DNA from: CAYNVS01 sp964400725
Lineage (GTDB): Bacteria; Myxococcota_A; SURF-8; CAYNVS01
DNA length: 64,000 nucleotides
Assembly: GCA_964400725.1 (NCBI GenBank)
Contig: CAYNVS010000015.1
Span: forward strand, 3,652 to 67,651
Direction of reading: 5' to 3'
Under the pieces are notes generated by a model that saw only the letters and a list, made by a program, of their open reading frames with translations, made no database searches and was not told the origin of the DNA. Shown here in pieces: positions 1-8,504 of the stretch. A program made the position numbers and the translations under genes. Position 1 is the first letter of the stretch; each line of letters starts with the position of its first letter.

Positions 1-139
1 CTATCTCCACTCCCAGAGCGTTCTGAGGAAGGTCTTTTATGTGGCCTACGCTCGCCAGAACGTTGAAATCCTTGCCGAGATATTTTCCCAGCGTCCGCGC
101 CTTTGCGGGCGATTCGACTATTACAAGAGATTTTGCCAT
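1..139 (-). CDS. topA: DNA topoisomerase I, N-terminal fragment
   Basis: This is the first 46 codons of a gene that runs off the left edge of the window. The translation begins MAKSLVIVESPAKARTLGKY and continues to a segment containing SVGHIKDLP, the characteristic start of the Toprim domain of bacterial type IA topoisomerase I. The family relaxes negatively supercoiled DNA through a tyrosine-linked nick; the catalytic tyrosine lies outside the window. The ATG at 139 is 31 bases downstream of the dprA stop on the same strand, with no terminator between, so dprA and topA are probably co-transcribed, a common bacterial arrangement. The call is secure despite the short fragment. Confidence 0.93.
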   Translation of the reverse strand, partial: MAKSLVIVESPAKARTLGKYLGKDFNVLASVGHIKDLPQNALGVEI

Positions 140-170
140 TTAACTGCTCCTTGAAACAAGTTGCGAAAAT

Positions 171-1358
171 CTAAAGTTTCTTTCTGGCGTAATAATGACC
201 GGCGCTCTCCTCGATGAGGCTTTCGAATTGAAGCTCCATGAGAGCTTCCGCCAGCCGCGCTCCGGCGAACCCGCATTCCGCGGCTATTTCGTCGAAATGT
301 TTTTTATTTTGCCCGACGGCCTCGTACGCCGCTCTCGCCTCGTTAGACATTTTCTCAAGCAGAAGCCCGGCGTCAAGTTTTGGCGGCGCGGATTTCTCGC
401 GAAAACGGACGACGTTGTCGGGAGCCTTAAACGTCGTTTCCACGCTGTCCGTCTGGTCTGTGATTTCCGGCAGAGCCAATACGCCTTCTTCGGCTCGCCC
501 GGCCAGCTCCGAGGCGGTTTCATCGACGTCGAAAATTGGACGAGCCGCGCCCGCCGCCAGCAGCGCGTTGCTTCCCGCAGCCGCCGGTTTGCCGATGTCG
601 TTCACGACGACGTAAAGGTCTTTCGTTTTTTTTCGCGCTATGTCCGCGGTGTAAAGCGCGCCGCTTCTCTCCCCGGCCTGAACCACTATAACCGCTCTCG
701 ACAGCGCTACGATGAGCTCGTTGCGCGCCGGAAAATTGTTGGGAAGCGGCTGAGTTCCCATCGGGAAAAAGCTTACGACCGCGCCCCCTCGCTCGATGAT
801 TCGGTGGTAAAGAGCCGCGTTCTGCGCCGGATACGGCTCGTCAACTCCTGTGCCCAAGACCGCGTACGTCGCGCCGTTGGCCGACAAAGCTCCTTTGTGA
901 GCCTCGGCGTCCACTCCTAAAGCCATTCCCGATACGACGGGCAGCCTGTAAAGGGCGAGTTTGCGCGCCAGCTCGTAAGAAACGCGGGAGGCGTATTCGT
1001 CCGGCTTGCGCGTTCCCACCACCGCCACGCCGCCTCCGACGCGCTCCGGAGGGAGATTCCCGCGAATGTAAATCACGGGGGGGAAATCCTCGCTTCCCTC
1101 GCGCTTGAACGGATGAGCGGGATCGTAGTAGCAAAGTATTTTCACCGACATGCTTTCGGCCCTGCGGATTTGGGCGCTTACGCCCGCCCAGTCTTTAAAC
1201 CCCGCAATGCGCTGAGCGCTTATTTCTTTTACGCCGAACGCCTTGACCAAATCTTCTCTGGACGCCTCGAACGCCTCGCCTACCGATATGTTTTTTATCA
1301 GACGATAAAAAGTGTTTTTCCCCACAATCGAAGCGAGCGCGATCGTCTTATCGAGCAT
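171..1358 (-). CDS. dprA: DNA processing protein DprA (Smf family)
   Basis: DprA binds incoming single-stranded DNA and loads RecA during natural transformation; many non-competent bacteria also carry it. The Rossmann-like core is clear: VVGTRKPDEYASR, then VVSGMALGVDAEAHKGAL, YAVLGTGVDEPYP, NNFPARNELIVALS and the ERSGALYTADIA segment, matching the conserved SG-GID-AH-GAL and FP-RN blocks. The last 60 residues look like the winged-helix C-terminal domain. The ATG at 1358 (395 residues) is chosen because the protein then begins MLDKTIALASIVG; a TTG at 1400 would add 14 residues with no family support. It lies upstream of topA on the same strand. No competence machinery is visible in the window, so a role in transformation is not shown. 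Confidence 0.93.
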   Translation of the reverse strand: MLDKTIALASIVGKNTFYRLIKNISVGEAFEASREDLVKAFGVKEISAQRIAGFKDWAGVSAQIRRAESMSVKILCYYDPAHPFKREGSEDFPPVIYIRGNLPPERVGGGVAVVGTRKPDEYASRVSYELARKLALYRLPVVSGMALGVDAEAHKGALSANGATYAVLGTGVDEPYPAQNAALYHRIIERGGAVVSFFPMGTQPLPNNFPARNELIVALSRAVIVVQAGERSGALYTADIARKKTKDLYVVVNDIGKPAAAGSNALLAAGAARPIFDVDETASELAGRAEEGVLALPEITDQTDSVETTFKAPDNVVRFREKSAPPKLDAGLLLEKMSNEARAAYEAVGQNKKHFDEIAAECGFAGARLAEALMELQFESLIEESAGHYYARKKL

Positions 1359-1516
1359 ATACGGTTTTCCACTACAATTAATGTATAACAAAAACAACAA
1401 ACATATAGTAGCTAATGCCTTTAACAGTCAAGAGCAAAACGTCGCTTTTTTTTCGGAGAGCTAAAAGTAAGGCGCGCCGCGCAGGCGTCCGAACCTACTT
1501 CAAAAAAATATTAAAC

Positions 1517-1546
1517 TTGCAACTTGTTTCATTTTTATAATATAAA
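1517..1546 (+). promoter_or_regulatory. Candidate promoter for the DinG-like helicase gene
   Basis: A TTGCAA at 1517-1522 is followed after 18 bases by TATAAA at 1541-1546, and an overlapping TATAAT sits at 1536-1541. The AT-rich stretch lies about 40 bases upstream of the gene start at 1589. The match is reasonable but AT-rich sequence makes chance matches likely. Confidence 0.35.
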
Positions 1547-1588
1547 AATGTTAGCGAGTTTGAACCTTTTCCTACTTTAGGCGGCAGG

Positions 1589-3667
1589 ATGGAAATCGAA
1601 AAACCTTATTCGCAAGCGCAGCGGGAGCTTGAGCTGATTATCGGCAGGGACGGCATTTTGTCCCAAAGAATGCCCGGCTTCGAATTCCGCGAGGGACAGA
1701 CTCGCATGGCGCAAAAGGTATTAAAAACTCTCTTCAACGACTCGATCGCCGCGATAGAGGCCGGAACCGGCGTCGGCAAAACGCTGGCTTATCTCGTCCC
1801 GCTTATTCTGTCGGGCGCGCGCGGCGTCGTCAGCACCGGCGGAAAAACCCTTCAGGAACAGATTTTTACCAAAGATATTAAGCAGCTTGAGGCCGCGCTC
1901 GGAATTAAAATTAAAAGCGCGATGATGAAGGGACGCTCGAACTACGTCTGCCTGCTGCGGCTGAAAAACAACTCGCAGGGTTTGCTCGACTTCGGAGAGG
2001 ATTCCTTCGTCGGAAAAATGCTCGACTGGGCGCGCGACACGGCGACGGGAGACCGCGCGGAACTCAAAGAAATGCCCGATAATTATTCGTTGTGGCGGCA
2101 GGTTGCGGCTTTGCCCGACGCCTGCACCGGCGGAAAATGCCCGTTTTTCGGCAAATGCTTCGTAACAAAACGAAACCGCGAGGCCGCTGCGGCCGATATA
2201 ATCGTCGTCAACCATCACTTATTCTTCGCGGATTTGGCTCTGCGCGAAGGGGATTTCGGCGGAGCGCGCGTTCTGCCCGACTATCAGGCCGTCGTATTCG
2301 ACGAGGCGCACCAAGTACAGGACGTCGCCACGCAGTATTTCGGCGCGCAGCTTACGAGCGGTCAGGCGTTTTTCGCGGTCGAAGAGCTTGAGCGGCTTAC
2401 GAGAAGAGGAAAACTGCTCGGCCTGCTTTCCGACGAGGCGGCGGGCTCGGACAAGCCTCGCCTGTACCAAAGAAGGCTCGCGGCGTTCTTCGAGGGAGTC
2501 GTTCCGCAGCGCGGCGCAAGACCCGGCTCCGACTCCCGTTTTAAAATAATTCACGAAAGACTCGGCGGGGACTTCGAGCGGATTTATTTTTCCGCCTGCG
2601 CGACTTTCGGAGAAATGTCGCAGCTTGCCGCCTCTCTTGCGGACAAATGCGAATCGTCGATCGAGCGCGGCGGCGTATCCGACTCCCTGCGGGAGGACGC
2701 GGAGCAGGTCGTAAACGAGCTTCAGGCGTTGTCGGCGCGCTCGCGCGAAATGCTTTCCAGCGTTCAGGCTGTTTTTTCGCCGCCCGAAGAAGAGAAAGAC
2801 AAATACGTTTTCTTCGGAGAAGTACGAGCCCGCGAAAGACGCAAAAACGTTACGTTGGGACGCTCGCCCATAGAGGTTAAGGAAGACCTGCAAAAAACGC
2901 TTTTCGCCTGCGGCAAGCCTCTCGTATTTACCAGCGCGACGCTTACGGCGGGCGGTTCGTTTGACTATTTCTTCAACCAGCTCGGCCTCTCTTACGAGGT
3001 CGATACGATGATAGCGCCGTCGCCGTTCATCACGTCCGACAACGTAACGCTTTACGTGCCCGACAAAATCAGCGAGCCCAACAGCGAAACTTTCAAAGAA
3101 GAAATGATAGACCAGATAAGGCGGCTGATATGCGCCGCAGGCGGAGGCGCGCTTGTTTTATTCACAAGCTACGCCAACCTCAACGCCGCGACCGCGGCCT
3201 TGAAAGGAAACTGCGGAGGCGCGCGAATTCTGTCGCAGACCGACGGCAATCCGGCGCGTCTGCTGGAGGAATTCCGCGAGGACGAGGACTCGGCGCTTCT
3301 TGCCACCGGCTCGTTTTGGGAAGGCGTGGACGTCGTCGGGCAGTCGCTGCGAATCGTTATAATCGACAAGCTGCCGTTTGCCGCGCCGGACGATCCTCTG
3401 GTTGAGGCTAGAATAGCTTTAATGAAAAAAAAAGGAGAGGACGCCTTCGGAAGCTATCAGGTTCCCATGGCGACGCTCGCTTTGAAGCAGGGGCTTGGGC
3501 GCCTCATCCGCGGCGAAAAAGATTTCGGCGTATGGGCTGTTCTCGATAAAAGGCTTTGCGATAAAGGGTACGGCAGAACGATGCTAAAAAGCCTGTACGA
3601 CGTCAAAATCACAAGATCGCTTGACGAGGCGTCGCTTTGGTGGCAAAACATTAAGAGCGCCAAATAA
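1589..3667 (+). CDS. DinG/XPD-type ATP-dependent DNA helicase
   Basis: A 692-residue superfamily 2 helicase of the DinG/YoaA/XPD class, iron-sulfur enzymes that unwind damaged or structured DNA in the 5' to 3' direction. Walker A is AGTGVGKT near residue 60, Walker B is DEAH near 240, motif III-like FTSATL is near 450, and the C-terminal motif VI reads LKQGLGRLIR. Four cysteines between motifs I and II (one near 115 and three in CTGGKCPFFGKC near 175) fit the Fe-S cluster ligands. The ATG at 1589 follows a GGCAGG ribosome site. The next gene starts 55 bases downstream. DinG and YoaA are not easily told apart by eye, so no symbol is given. Confidence 0.9.
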   Translation: MEIEKPYSQAQRELELIIGRDGILSQRMPGFEFREGQTRMAQKVLKTLFNDSIAAIEAGTGVGKTLAYLVPLILSGARGVVSTGGKTLQEQIFTKDIKQLEAALGIKIKSAMMKGRSNYVCLLRLKNNSQGLLDFGEDSFVGKMLDWARDTATGDRAELKEMPDNYSLWRQVAALPDACTGGKCPFFGKCFVTKRNREAAAADIIVVNHHLFFADLALREGDFGGARVLPDYQAVVFDEAHQVQDVATQYFGAQLTSGQAFFAVEELERLTRRGKLLGLLSDEAAGSDKPRLYQRRLAAFFEGVVPQRGARPGSDSRFKIIHERLGGDFERIYFSACATFGEMSQLAASLADKCESSIERGGVSDSLREDAEQVVNELQALSARSREMLSSVQAVFSPPEEEKDKYVFFGEVRARERRKNVTLGRSPIEVKEDLQKTLFACGKPLVFTSATLTAGGSFDYFFNQLGLSYEVDTMIAPSPFITSDNVTLYVPDKISEPNSETFKEEMIDQIRRLICAAGGGALVLFTSYANLNAATAALKGNCGGARILSQTDGNPARLLEEFREDEDSALLATGSFWEGVDVVGQSLRIVIIDKLPFAAPDDPLVEARIALMKKKGEDAFGSYQVPMATLALKQGLGRLIRGEKDFGVWAVLDKRLCDKGYGRTMLKSLYDVKITRSLDEASLWWQNIKSAK

Positions 3668-3722
3668 GGCGCTTTCAACGGATGAGCCGTCATCTTTGTA
3701 CAAAACGCGTTCGGTTGATGGA

Positions 3723-4994
3723 ATGAGCCTGAAAGACAACGATTTAAGAATTCTCGTGCTGGCGGGGGAACTGCCGAAATTTCCCGGCAAAGGAAGCGCC
3801 GTGCGTCTGCTTCACCTTTCGCGCCTTTTAAGCCGCGATTTCAAGCTCTCGATGATTTGCCTAGCTAAAAAGCCGGAAGTAGAGCCGGAGCTGCCCTATT
3901 ACGCCGACGTCAGTTATATTCCGTTCGACGGCGCCCGCGACAGTTTCATCGGCGCTACCGTAGCCAACACCCCTTTCGCCGATTACGTAATGAAACTGCG
4001 CCAATCGGCTCTTCCGACGCCAGTCGCCACGCAGTTTCTCACAATTCCGTACCTGCAAAAGCTCGAAAACGCAATTGCAGTCATGGAAAGGGACGCCAAA
4101 GACGACTTTCACGGCTTTTTAGTTGAAACCGACGTCCTGGCCGGGGCGATACGCGCCGTGCCGACGCACGGATTCGCCGCGCTGGACTGCCATCAGGTTA
4201 GCTCAATAATTCTCTCCGAAGAATCGCGCTCGGTTCTTCCAAGCGAGGGGAAGGCTTTGCTGAAAGAGGCGAAGCGTTACGAAACTTACGAGGCTAAAAA
4301 CTGGCGCAAGTTCGACAGCGTTTGCGTTACAAGCGAAATCGACCGCGATAAGATTTTAAGCCGCGGAGCGATCGATCCTCGCAACATAACGATTATCCCT
4401 AACGGCGTGGACGTGGATTATTTTAAGTTTTCCTCCGAAGGACGCCAGAAAAACAATCTTATTTTCGTCGGAGATATGAAGACCCGCAGCAACGTTGAAG
4501 CCGTAAAGAGCTTGATAAACTACGTTATGCCTGAGCTTGTCCGCAGCGACCCGTCATACCGGCTTACCGTAGTCGGCCGCAATCTGCCCCCCGAAATAGA
4601 AACTATGCCGATGCGCGGACTGCGCATTACTTTCGTTAAGGAACTGGACGACATAAGAAAATATTACAACGAAGCGTTCGCGTTCGTAGGACCGTATAAA
4701 AGCGGCGGCGGCGCAAGACTTTCCATGCTTGAAGCGATGAGCGCCGGGCTGCCGGTGGTAACCACAAGCTACGGGCTGCACGGTTTGTCGGTAACCGAAG
4801 GAGAGCATCTGCTTGTAGCCAAAGACGCCCCGTCTTTCGTAACCGCAATCGGCGCGCTGGCCAAATACCCCGACCTTTACCGCAAGATACAACTAGAGGC
4901 GCGCAAATACGTCGAAGAAAACCACGTATGGGACAGAGTGGCGGCGAAGATGGCCGAACTGTTCATCCGCATGAGCGCCTATTACGTTAAATAA
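3723..4994 (+). CDS. Glycosyltransferase, GT-B fold (group 1 / family 4 like)
   Basis: About 423 residues with the two-domain layout of GT-B glycosyltransferases, which transfer sugars from nucleotide donors to glycans, lipids or proteins on the cytoplasmic face. The N-terminal part has the acceptor-domain start ILVLAGELPKFPGKGSAVR. The C-terminal donor-binding part shows IPNGVDVDYF, LIFVGDMKTRSNVEAV, LTVVGRNLPPEI and the GGGARLSMLEAMSAGLPVV segment with the usual E-x7-E-like region. The ATG at 3723 is preferred over an upstream TTG at 3621 that would overlap the helicase gene by 47 bases. It probably sits in one transcript with the helicase gene, although functions do not match. Substrate is unknown. 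Confidence 0.85.
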   Translation: MSLKDNDLRILVLAGELPKFPGKGSAVRLLHLSRLLSRDFKLSMICLAKKPEVEPELPYYADVSYIPFDGARDSFIGATVANTPFADYVMKLRQSALPTPVATQFLTIPYLQKLENAIAVMERDAKDDFHGFLVETDVLAGAIRAVPTHGFAALDCHQVSSIILSEESRSVLPSEGKALLKEAKRYETYEAKNWRKFDSVCVTSEIDRDKILSRGAIDPRNITIIPNGVDVDYFKFSSEGRQKNNLIFVGDMKTRSNVEAVKSLINYVMPELVRSDPSYRLTVVGRNLPPEIETMPMRGLRITFVKELDDIRKYYNEAFAFVGPYKSGGGARLSMLEAMSAGLPVVTTSYGLHGLSVTEGEHLLVAKDAPSFVTAIGALAKYPDLYRKIQLEARKYVEENHVWDRVAAKMAELFIRMSAYYVK

Positions 4995-5059
4995 ATTCTA
5001 ATTCGGCTTTCGCGTTTCGCAGAGCTTTCATCTCATAACGAGAATCGCTTTAAAATCCA

Positions 5060-5089
5060 TTGGCAAAACGTTAAAAGTTAAAATATATT
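5060..5089 (+). promoter_or_regulatory. Candidate promoter for the small gene at 5148
   Basis: TTGGCA at 5060-5065, an 18-base spacer, and TATATT at 5084-5089. It lies about 60 bases ahead of the start codon, leaving room for a short leader and the AGGAGA ribosome site. Confidence 0.45.
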
Positions 5090-5147
5090 AAAATCGTCAA
5101 CTCATTAACGCAGTATTCGCAGCCGAGGAATTCAGGAGAGAAACGAT

Positions 5148-5369
5148 ATGTCGGCAAACTGTAAACTGAGCGCGGAACATCTGGGCGGGGCGGAGTATAA
5201 ATTTACCTGCGACGGCGACTGGGCGGTCGGCGAGTATTACGAGGACGGCATGGGTTCGCTTGCAAGCGCGTCGAGCGAGCGCGCCATGAGCCTGTTTGCA
5301 AAGCTGATTGACGAAATGGGCGAAGAGGCGTTCGTAAAACTTCTCGCCGACGCAAGAGCGGCTAAATAA
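5148..5369 (+). CDS. Small unknown protein, 73 residues
   Basis: The gene has a strong ribosome site (AGGAGA, 8 bases before ATG) and a promoter-like sequence upstream. The product starts MSANCKLSAEHLGGAEYKF and is acidic, with a predicted mix of a short beta-rich first half (YKFTCDGDWAVGEYY) and a helical second half (ERAMSLFAKLIDEMGEEAF). It has two cysteines in the N-terminal half and no signal peptide or membrane segment. It stands alone between the glycosyltransferase and the oppositely oriented tRNA-Phe gene. I do not recognise a family; codon use and the ribosome site are the reasons to call it real. Confidence 0.65.
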   Translation: MSANCKLSAEHLGGAEYKFTCDGDWAVGEYYEDGMGSLASASSERAMSLFAKLIDEMGEEAFVKLLADARAAK

Positions 5370-5411
5370 TCGGCTTCAAATAAAATTCGCGGTAAAAATG
5401 CGGCGGACGGA

Positions 5412-5451
5412 TTAAAAACAAAAAACGGCAAACCTAAACCGGCCTGCCGTT
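5412..5451 (-). terminator. Rho-independent terminator of tRNA-Phe
   Basis: Read on the minus strand, the 7-base arms AACGGCA and TGCCGTT (5445-5451 and 5424-5430) close a stem that is followed by a T-rich run. It lies 11 bases beyond the tRNA 3' end. Confidence 0.7.
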
Positions 5452-5462
5452 AATGTTTCCTT

Positions 5463-5538
5463 TGGTGCCTAGGGACGGAGTTGAACCGCCGACACGTGGA
5501 TTTTCAGTCCACTGCTCTACCGCCTGAGCTACCTAGGC
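5463..5538 (-). tRNA. tRNA-Phe (anticodon GAA), CCA encoded
   Basis: On the minus strand the 7-base acceptor stem GCCTAGG pairs with CCTAGGC, followed by discriminator A and an encoded CCA. The D-arm begins with T8 A9, and the anticodon stem GTGGA/TCCAC closes a seven-base loop CTGAAAA, giving anticodon GAA. The T-loop reads GTTCAACTC. The 76-base length is standard. It is a solo gene with its own promoter-like sequence and terminator. Confidence 0.96.
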
Positions 5539-5551
5539 AAGGAGCTTTTTA

Positions 5552-5578
5552 TTTATAATAAAGGGGGCGGCTTGTCAA
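5552..5578 (-). promoter_or_regulatory. Candidate promoter of tRNA-Phe
   Basis: On the minus strand TTGACA (5573-5578) precedes TATAAA (5552-5557) with a 15-base spacer, a little short, just upstream of the tRNA 5' end. A G/C-rich block lies inside the spacer. Confidence 0.5.
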
Positions 5579-5602
5579 ATAAAACAAGCCTGTTTGTATT
5601 AA

Positions 5603-5634
5603 AAAAAAGGCGGGCCTTGCGGCTCGCCTTTTTT
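5603..5634 (-). terminator. Rho-independent terminator of the VIT-VWA gene
   Basis: Hairpin with arms AAGGCGAGCC and GGCCCGCCTT around a GCAA loop and one mismatch, flanked by A and T runs so it could work in both directions. It lies about 20 bases past the stop codon at 5653. Confidence 0.8.
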
Positions 5635-5652
5635 GTTTAACGTAAGTTTGCG

Positions 5653-8193
5653 TTACGGAGCGATTACGAACTTTATCGTAATTTCGCCTTCGTCCTTTTG
5701 CGGTTTCATAAACTTGACGCCCGAAAGAGTTTTTTTAACGTCGTCGATGAAATCGCCGCTCGCGGAAGGCTTTTGCAGGAAGTCAACTTTCTTCACTTTG
5801 CCTTCTTTGTCAACCGTCAGCTTGACGATTAGAACGCCCTTGAAACTCGCGTTCTTGCTCTGTTCCTCGTTTGCGAGTTTTAAAATCATCGCCTCGAACT
5901 TCTTAACGTTCTCCGCAAGCTTCTTCTTGTCTGCGTCGGAGAATTCCTTAACTCCGCCTAACGTCGCGGCAACCTTCAGCGCGCTGGGCTTGGATTTATC
6001 TTTTTTATCCTCGTCGCCCGCGGCTTCAAGAGACTCCTCTTTGGGGTAAGCCATGCTGTCAACGGCTGTTTCCGTTTTGTAGCTTTTGGAAGGAGCGGAT
6101 TTATAGCTCTTCGCGCCCATGCTTCCGCCGTAGCCGTAACCCGCTCCTCCTCCGCCCTTGCCTACTCCCGTCATGCCCAGTCCGCTGTAGGCTTGGTTGC
6201 CTACCGCGTAGTCGCTTACGCCTTCGGGCAGCGGCAGCGGCTGCTTGACGGTCTCGACTTTGCCGTCGGCGCGCTTGATTTTATCGACGGCGACGAACGA
6301 CGTGAATTGCGTCATAAGACTGTATTTGAGGCCGAGGTCGGTAATTTCCTTAATTCTCGCCTTGCGGTCTTCGACTACTTTATTATCTACGTGGTATGGG
6401 TTGAGGTCGTTTAGGTCGGCGAGCCGCATAATGCGGTGGCGAGCCCACAGCAGGCGCAGAGCCGCGTTGGCGTCGCCTTTAATCGCTCCGTTGACGCTTA
6501 CTTCCTGTTTGAAGTCGCCGTCCGCGGTTTTGCCGGTGATAACGATTTTCCCCAGCGCGCCGCCCTTCCATTTGCCGAACATGGAAATTGGTTTCTGCGC
6601 GAAAAGATCGGGAAGCTCTATCGGTTCCACGTCGTAAGTCGAAAAGCCTTCAAACTTAGCCTTTACGCCGGTCAACACCGGAGCCTCGACGTATTTGCGG
6701 AACTTTTCCGCCTGCGTAGGCCCGGCCTGCGGGTTGAGAACCACGAACGCCTCGCCCATGCCGACTTTCGCCATTCCTTCAATAAGGTGGCGGTTTACGC
6801 TGGAACCTATGCCGAAGGAGAAAAAGTTGGCTTTGTTCAGGTTGGCGCGGATAAGCTCGAACGCTTCTGGCTCAACGTCAACGTAGCCGTCGGTGGCGAT
6901 AGTTATAATGCGGGACGTTCCCGGATGCGCGGGAAGGCTCATTGCGCGTTTCAGCGCCGGCAGAAGCTCCGTGCCGCCGCCGCCGTACTGCGAGTTAATC
7001 CAATTAATCGCGGTCTGCTTGTTCGCCTCGTTGGCCGCAAGCGATTCTTTTTCGTTCAATACCGCGCTGCCGCCGGAGAAGAGCAGGACGTTGAAGTAGT
7101 CGTTGGGACGCAGTCCTCCCAGTATATCTTTCATCAGAGCCTTGGAGATGTCCAGCGGAAAGCCGTGCATCGAACCGGAAACGTCCAAGATGAAAATGTA
7201 TTCGCGGCTGACGATTTCCTTGGGAACGACGCGGTCGGGCGGCTCCATATTGAGCAGGAAGAAATTTTCTTCTTTTCCTTCGTAAAGCAGCAGACCCGAC
7301 TCTATTTTTGCGCCCGCAAGCTGGTAGCGCAATATGAAATCCTTTTTGGATTCCTTGCCGTCGGGCTTAATCGTAACGTGAACCTGACTCTTGCCGGTAA
7401 ATTCCGTCCCGATGTCGTGGCTGGGGCTTACTACTTTGCTTATCGGCATTCCGCTGTTGATTTCGGCGGAAAGATAGAAGGTGAAATTCGGCGACGCGCC
7501 TTCGTGCAAATAAGGGTTCTCAACCCATTTCTGCGTATCGGTCGCGCCCTCTTTGGGCTTGTTGCTGTAACGAGGGCCCACCACCGTCGGATAGACGAAC
7601 TCGTACGTGTTGTCTTCGGACTCTATCAGCTCGACGTATTTCATCTCAACCTTGATTTCGTCGCCGGGCAGAATGTTGGCGACGTTCATCTGGAAGACGT
7701 TAGGCTTCTGCTGCTCCAGCAGCGAGGCTGTTTTGCCTTCCTTTTTAGCGGTCTCGTAAATCTCTTTCGCCTCTTCGCGCTTCTTCATTTCCGCTTCGAT
7801 AATCCTCGTTCCGATGGTCATTTTCATCGCGTAAACGGCGGCGCGGGTGGACAGCGGAAAAATGTAAATCGCCTCGAGATTTTTCTTTCCTTCGTTTTTA
7901 TAAACCTGAGTTACCGAAACGTCGGCTATTACGCCTGCGATTTTAACGTCGGCCTGCGTTGATTTCAGCGGCATCTTATCGACCGTAGGGTCGTCGCTTT
8001 GCACGAAGAAATAAGGCGAAAGCGTTTTGTCTTTGTCTTCCTCCTTCTTTTCCTCCCCTTCGTTGTAGGCGTAAAGCCCGCTTAGTTTTTGCGCGCCGAT
8101 TTTAGGCGCCGCGGCCTTGGCTCCGTTCGCGAAGTGCAGCCCGAAGGCGCATACCGCGAGTATGGCTGTGAAAGATAAGCTGCGTTTGTTCAT
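5653..8193 (-). CDS. Secreted VIT and VWA domain protein with TonB/AgmX-like C-terminal domain
   Basis: An 846-residue exported protein. A signal peptide (residues 1 to about 28, ending NGAKAAA) is followed by a VIT domain (about 70-210, with ADVSVTQVYKN and the ARRxEAKEIYE-like region) and a VWA domain (about 335-510) whose MIDAS motif is DVSGSMHG, with a later ATDGYVDV block. A Gly-rich hinge near 690-710 (GKGGGGAGYGYGG) leads into a charged linker. The last 80 residues (KGVLIVKLTVDKEGKVKKV) resemble the TonB-like C-terminal domain found in AgmX/PglI proteins. VIT-VWA proteins generally bind proteins or metals at the cell surface. No LPXTG-type sorting signal is seen. The start follows an AGAGAGGAA ribosome site. 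The gene appears to be monocistronic. Confidence 0.88.
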   Translation of the reverse strand: MNKRSLSFTAILAVCAFGLHFANGAKAAAPKIGAQKLSGLYAYNEGEEKKEEDKDKTLSPYFFVQSDDPTVDKMPLKSTQADVKIAGVIADVSVTQVYKNEGKKNLEAIYIFPLSTRAAVYAMKMTIGTRIIEAEMKKREEAKEIYETAKKEGKTASLLEQQKPNVFQMNVANILPGDEIKVEMKYVELIESEDNTYEFVYPTVVGPRYSNKPKEGATDTQKWVENPYLHEGASPNFTFYLSAEINSGMPISKVVSPSHDIGTEFTGKSQVHVTIKPDGKESKKDFILRYQLAGAKIESGLLLYEGKEENFFLLNMEPPDRVVPKEIVSREYIFILDVSGSMHGFPLDISKALMKDILGGLRPNDYFNVLLFSGGSAVLNEKESLAANEANKQTAINWINSQYGGGGTELLPALKRAMSLPAHPGTSRIITIATDGYVDVEPEAFELIRANLNKANFFSFGIGSSVNRHLIEGMAKVGMGEAFVVLNPQAGPTQAEKFRKYVEAPVLTGVKAKFEGFSTYDVEPIELPDLFAQKPISMFGKWKGGALGKIVITGKTADGDFKQEVSVNGAIKGDANAALRLLWARHRIMRLADLNDLNPYHVDNKVVEDRKARIKEITDLGLKYSLMTQFTSFVAVDKIKRADGKVETVKQPLPLPEGVSDYAVGNQAYSGLGMTGVGKGGGGAGYGYGGSMGAKSYKSAPSKSYKTETAVDSMAYPKEESLEAAGDEDKKDKSKPSALKVAATLGGVKEFSDADKKKLAENVKKFEAMILKLANEEQSKNASFKGVLIVKLTVDKEGKVKKVDFLQKPSASGDFIDDVKKTLSGVKFMKPQKDEGEITIKFVIAP

Positions 8194-8283
8194 GCGTTCC
8201 TCTCTTTCCGACGGTTAAGCGACAGGCGGCCGTCAATTGTAATAATAACACGAACGGCGGAAAAGCAAAAAAACAATGTTTTT

Positions 8284-8310
8284 ATAGGTATGTCGCGCGC
8301 AAATACCTAT
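8284..8310. repeat. Inverted repeat, possible operator between divergent genes
   Basis: The perfect 8-base arms ATAGGTAT (8284-8291) and ATACCTAT (8303-8310) are separated by 11 bases. It sits between the leftward VIT-VWA gene and the rightward DtxR-like regulator gene. The 8+11+8 layout fits a dimeric regulator site, possibly for autoregulation, but the sequence does not match an operator I know. Confidence 0.45.
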
Positions 8311-8382
8311 CAGAACCGCTAATGAAATTTAAATTCAACCTGCCAGCGTAGTTTAAAGAACGGAGTATTAAAAATGCGCTCC

Positions 8383-8391
8383 TGTTATAAT
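8383..8391 (+). promoter_or_regulatory. Extended -10 promoter element ahead of the DtxR-like operon
   Basis: TGT immediately followed by TATAAT (8386-8391) is a full-consensus extended -10. No good -35 hexamer is present 17 bases upstream, as expected for extended -10 promoters. It lies about 115 bases ahead of the regulator ATG. Confidence 0.5.
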
Positions 8392-8441
8392 AAGCCGTCG
8401 AAGGGTCGATTTTATTCCCGCCTTGACGCGAAGGAGGTTGT

Positions 8442-8504
8442 TTGATAGTTTTATTTTTCGGCGGCGAAACCCTCGCGCAAATAGCGCTATTAATTAAGGA
8501 ATAA
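8442..8504 (+). CDS. Possible 20-codon leader peptide upstream of the DtxR-like regulator
   Basis: A TTG start at 8442 follows a near-perfect AAGGAGG site (8431-8437) by four bases. The predicted peptide is MIVLFFGGETLAQIALLIKE, ending at TAA 8502-8504, three bases before the regulator ATG and in the same frame. The regulator's own ribosome site (AAGGA, 8496-8500) lies inside the last codons, so translation of the short frame could be coupled to the regulator. This may equally be a chance frame beneath a strong purine-rich sequence; only comparison with relatives can decide. Confidence 0.3.
   Translation: MIVLFFGGETLAQIALLIKE

Noticed and set aside
6436..7962. A 508-codon open frame on the plus strand opposite the VIT-VWA gene.
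   Set aside because: It lies entirely antisense to a well-supported domain protein and lacks a ribosome site or recognisable motif; long antisense frames are common in this composition.
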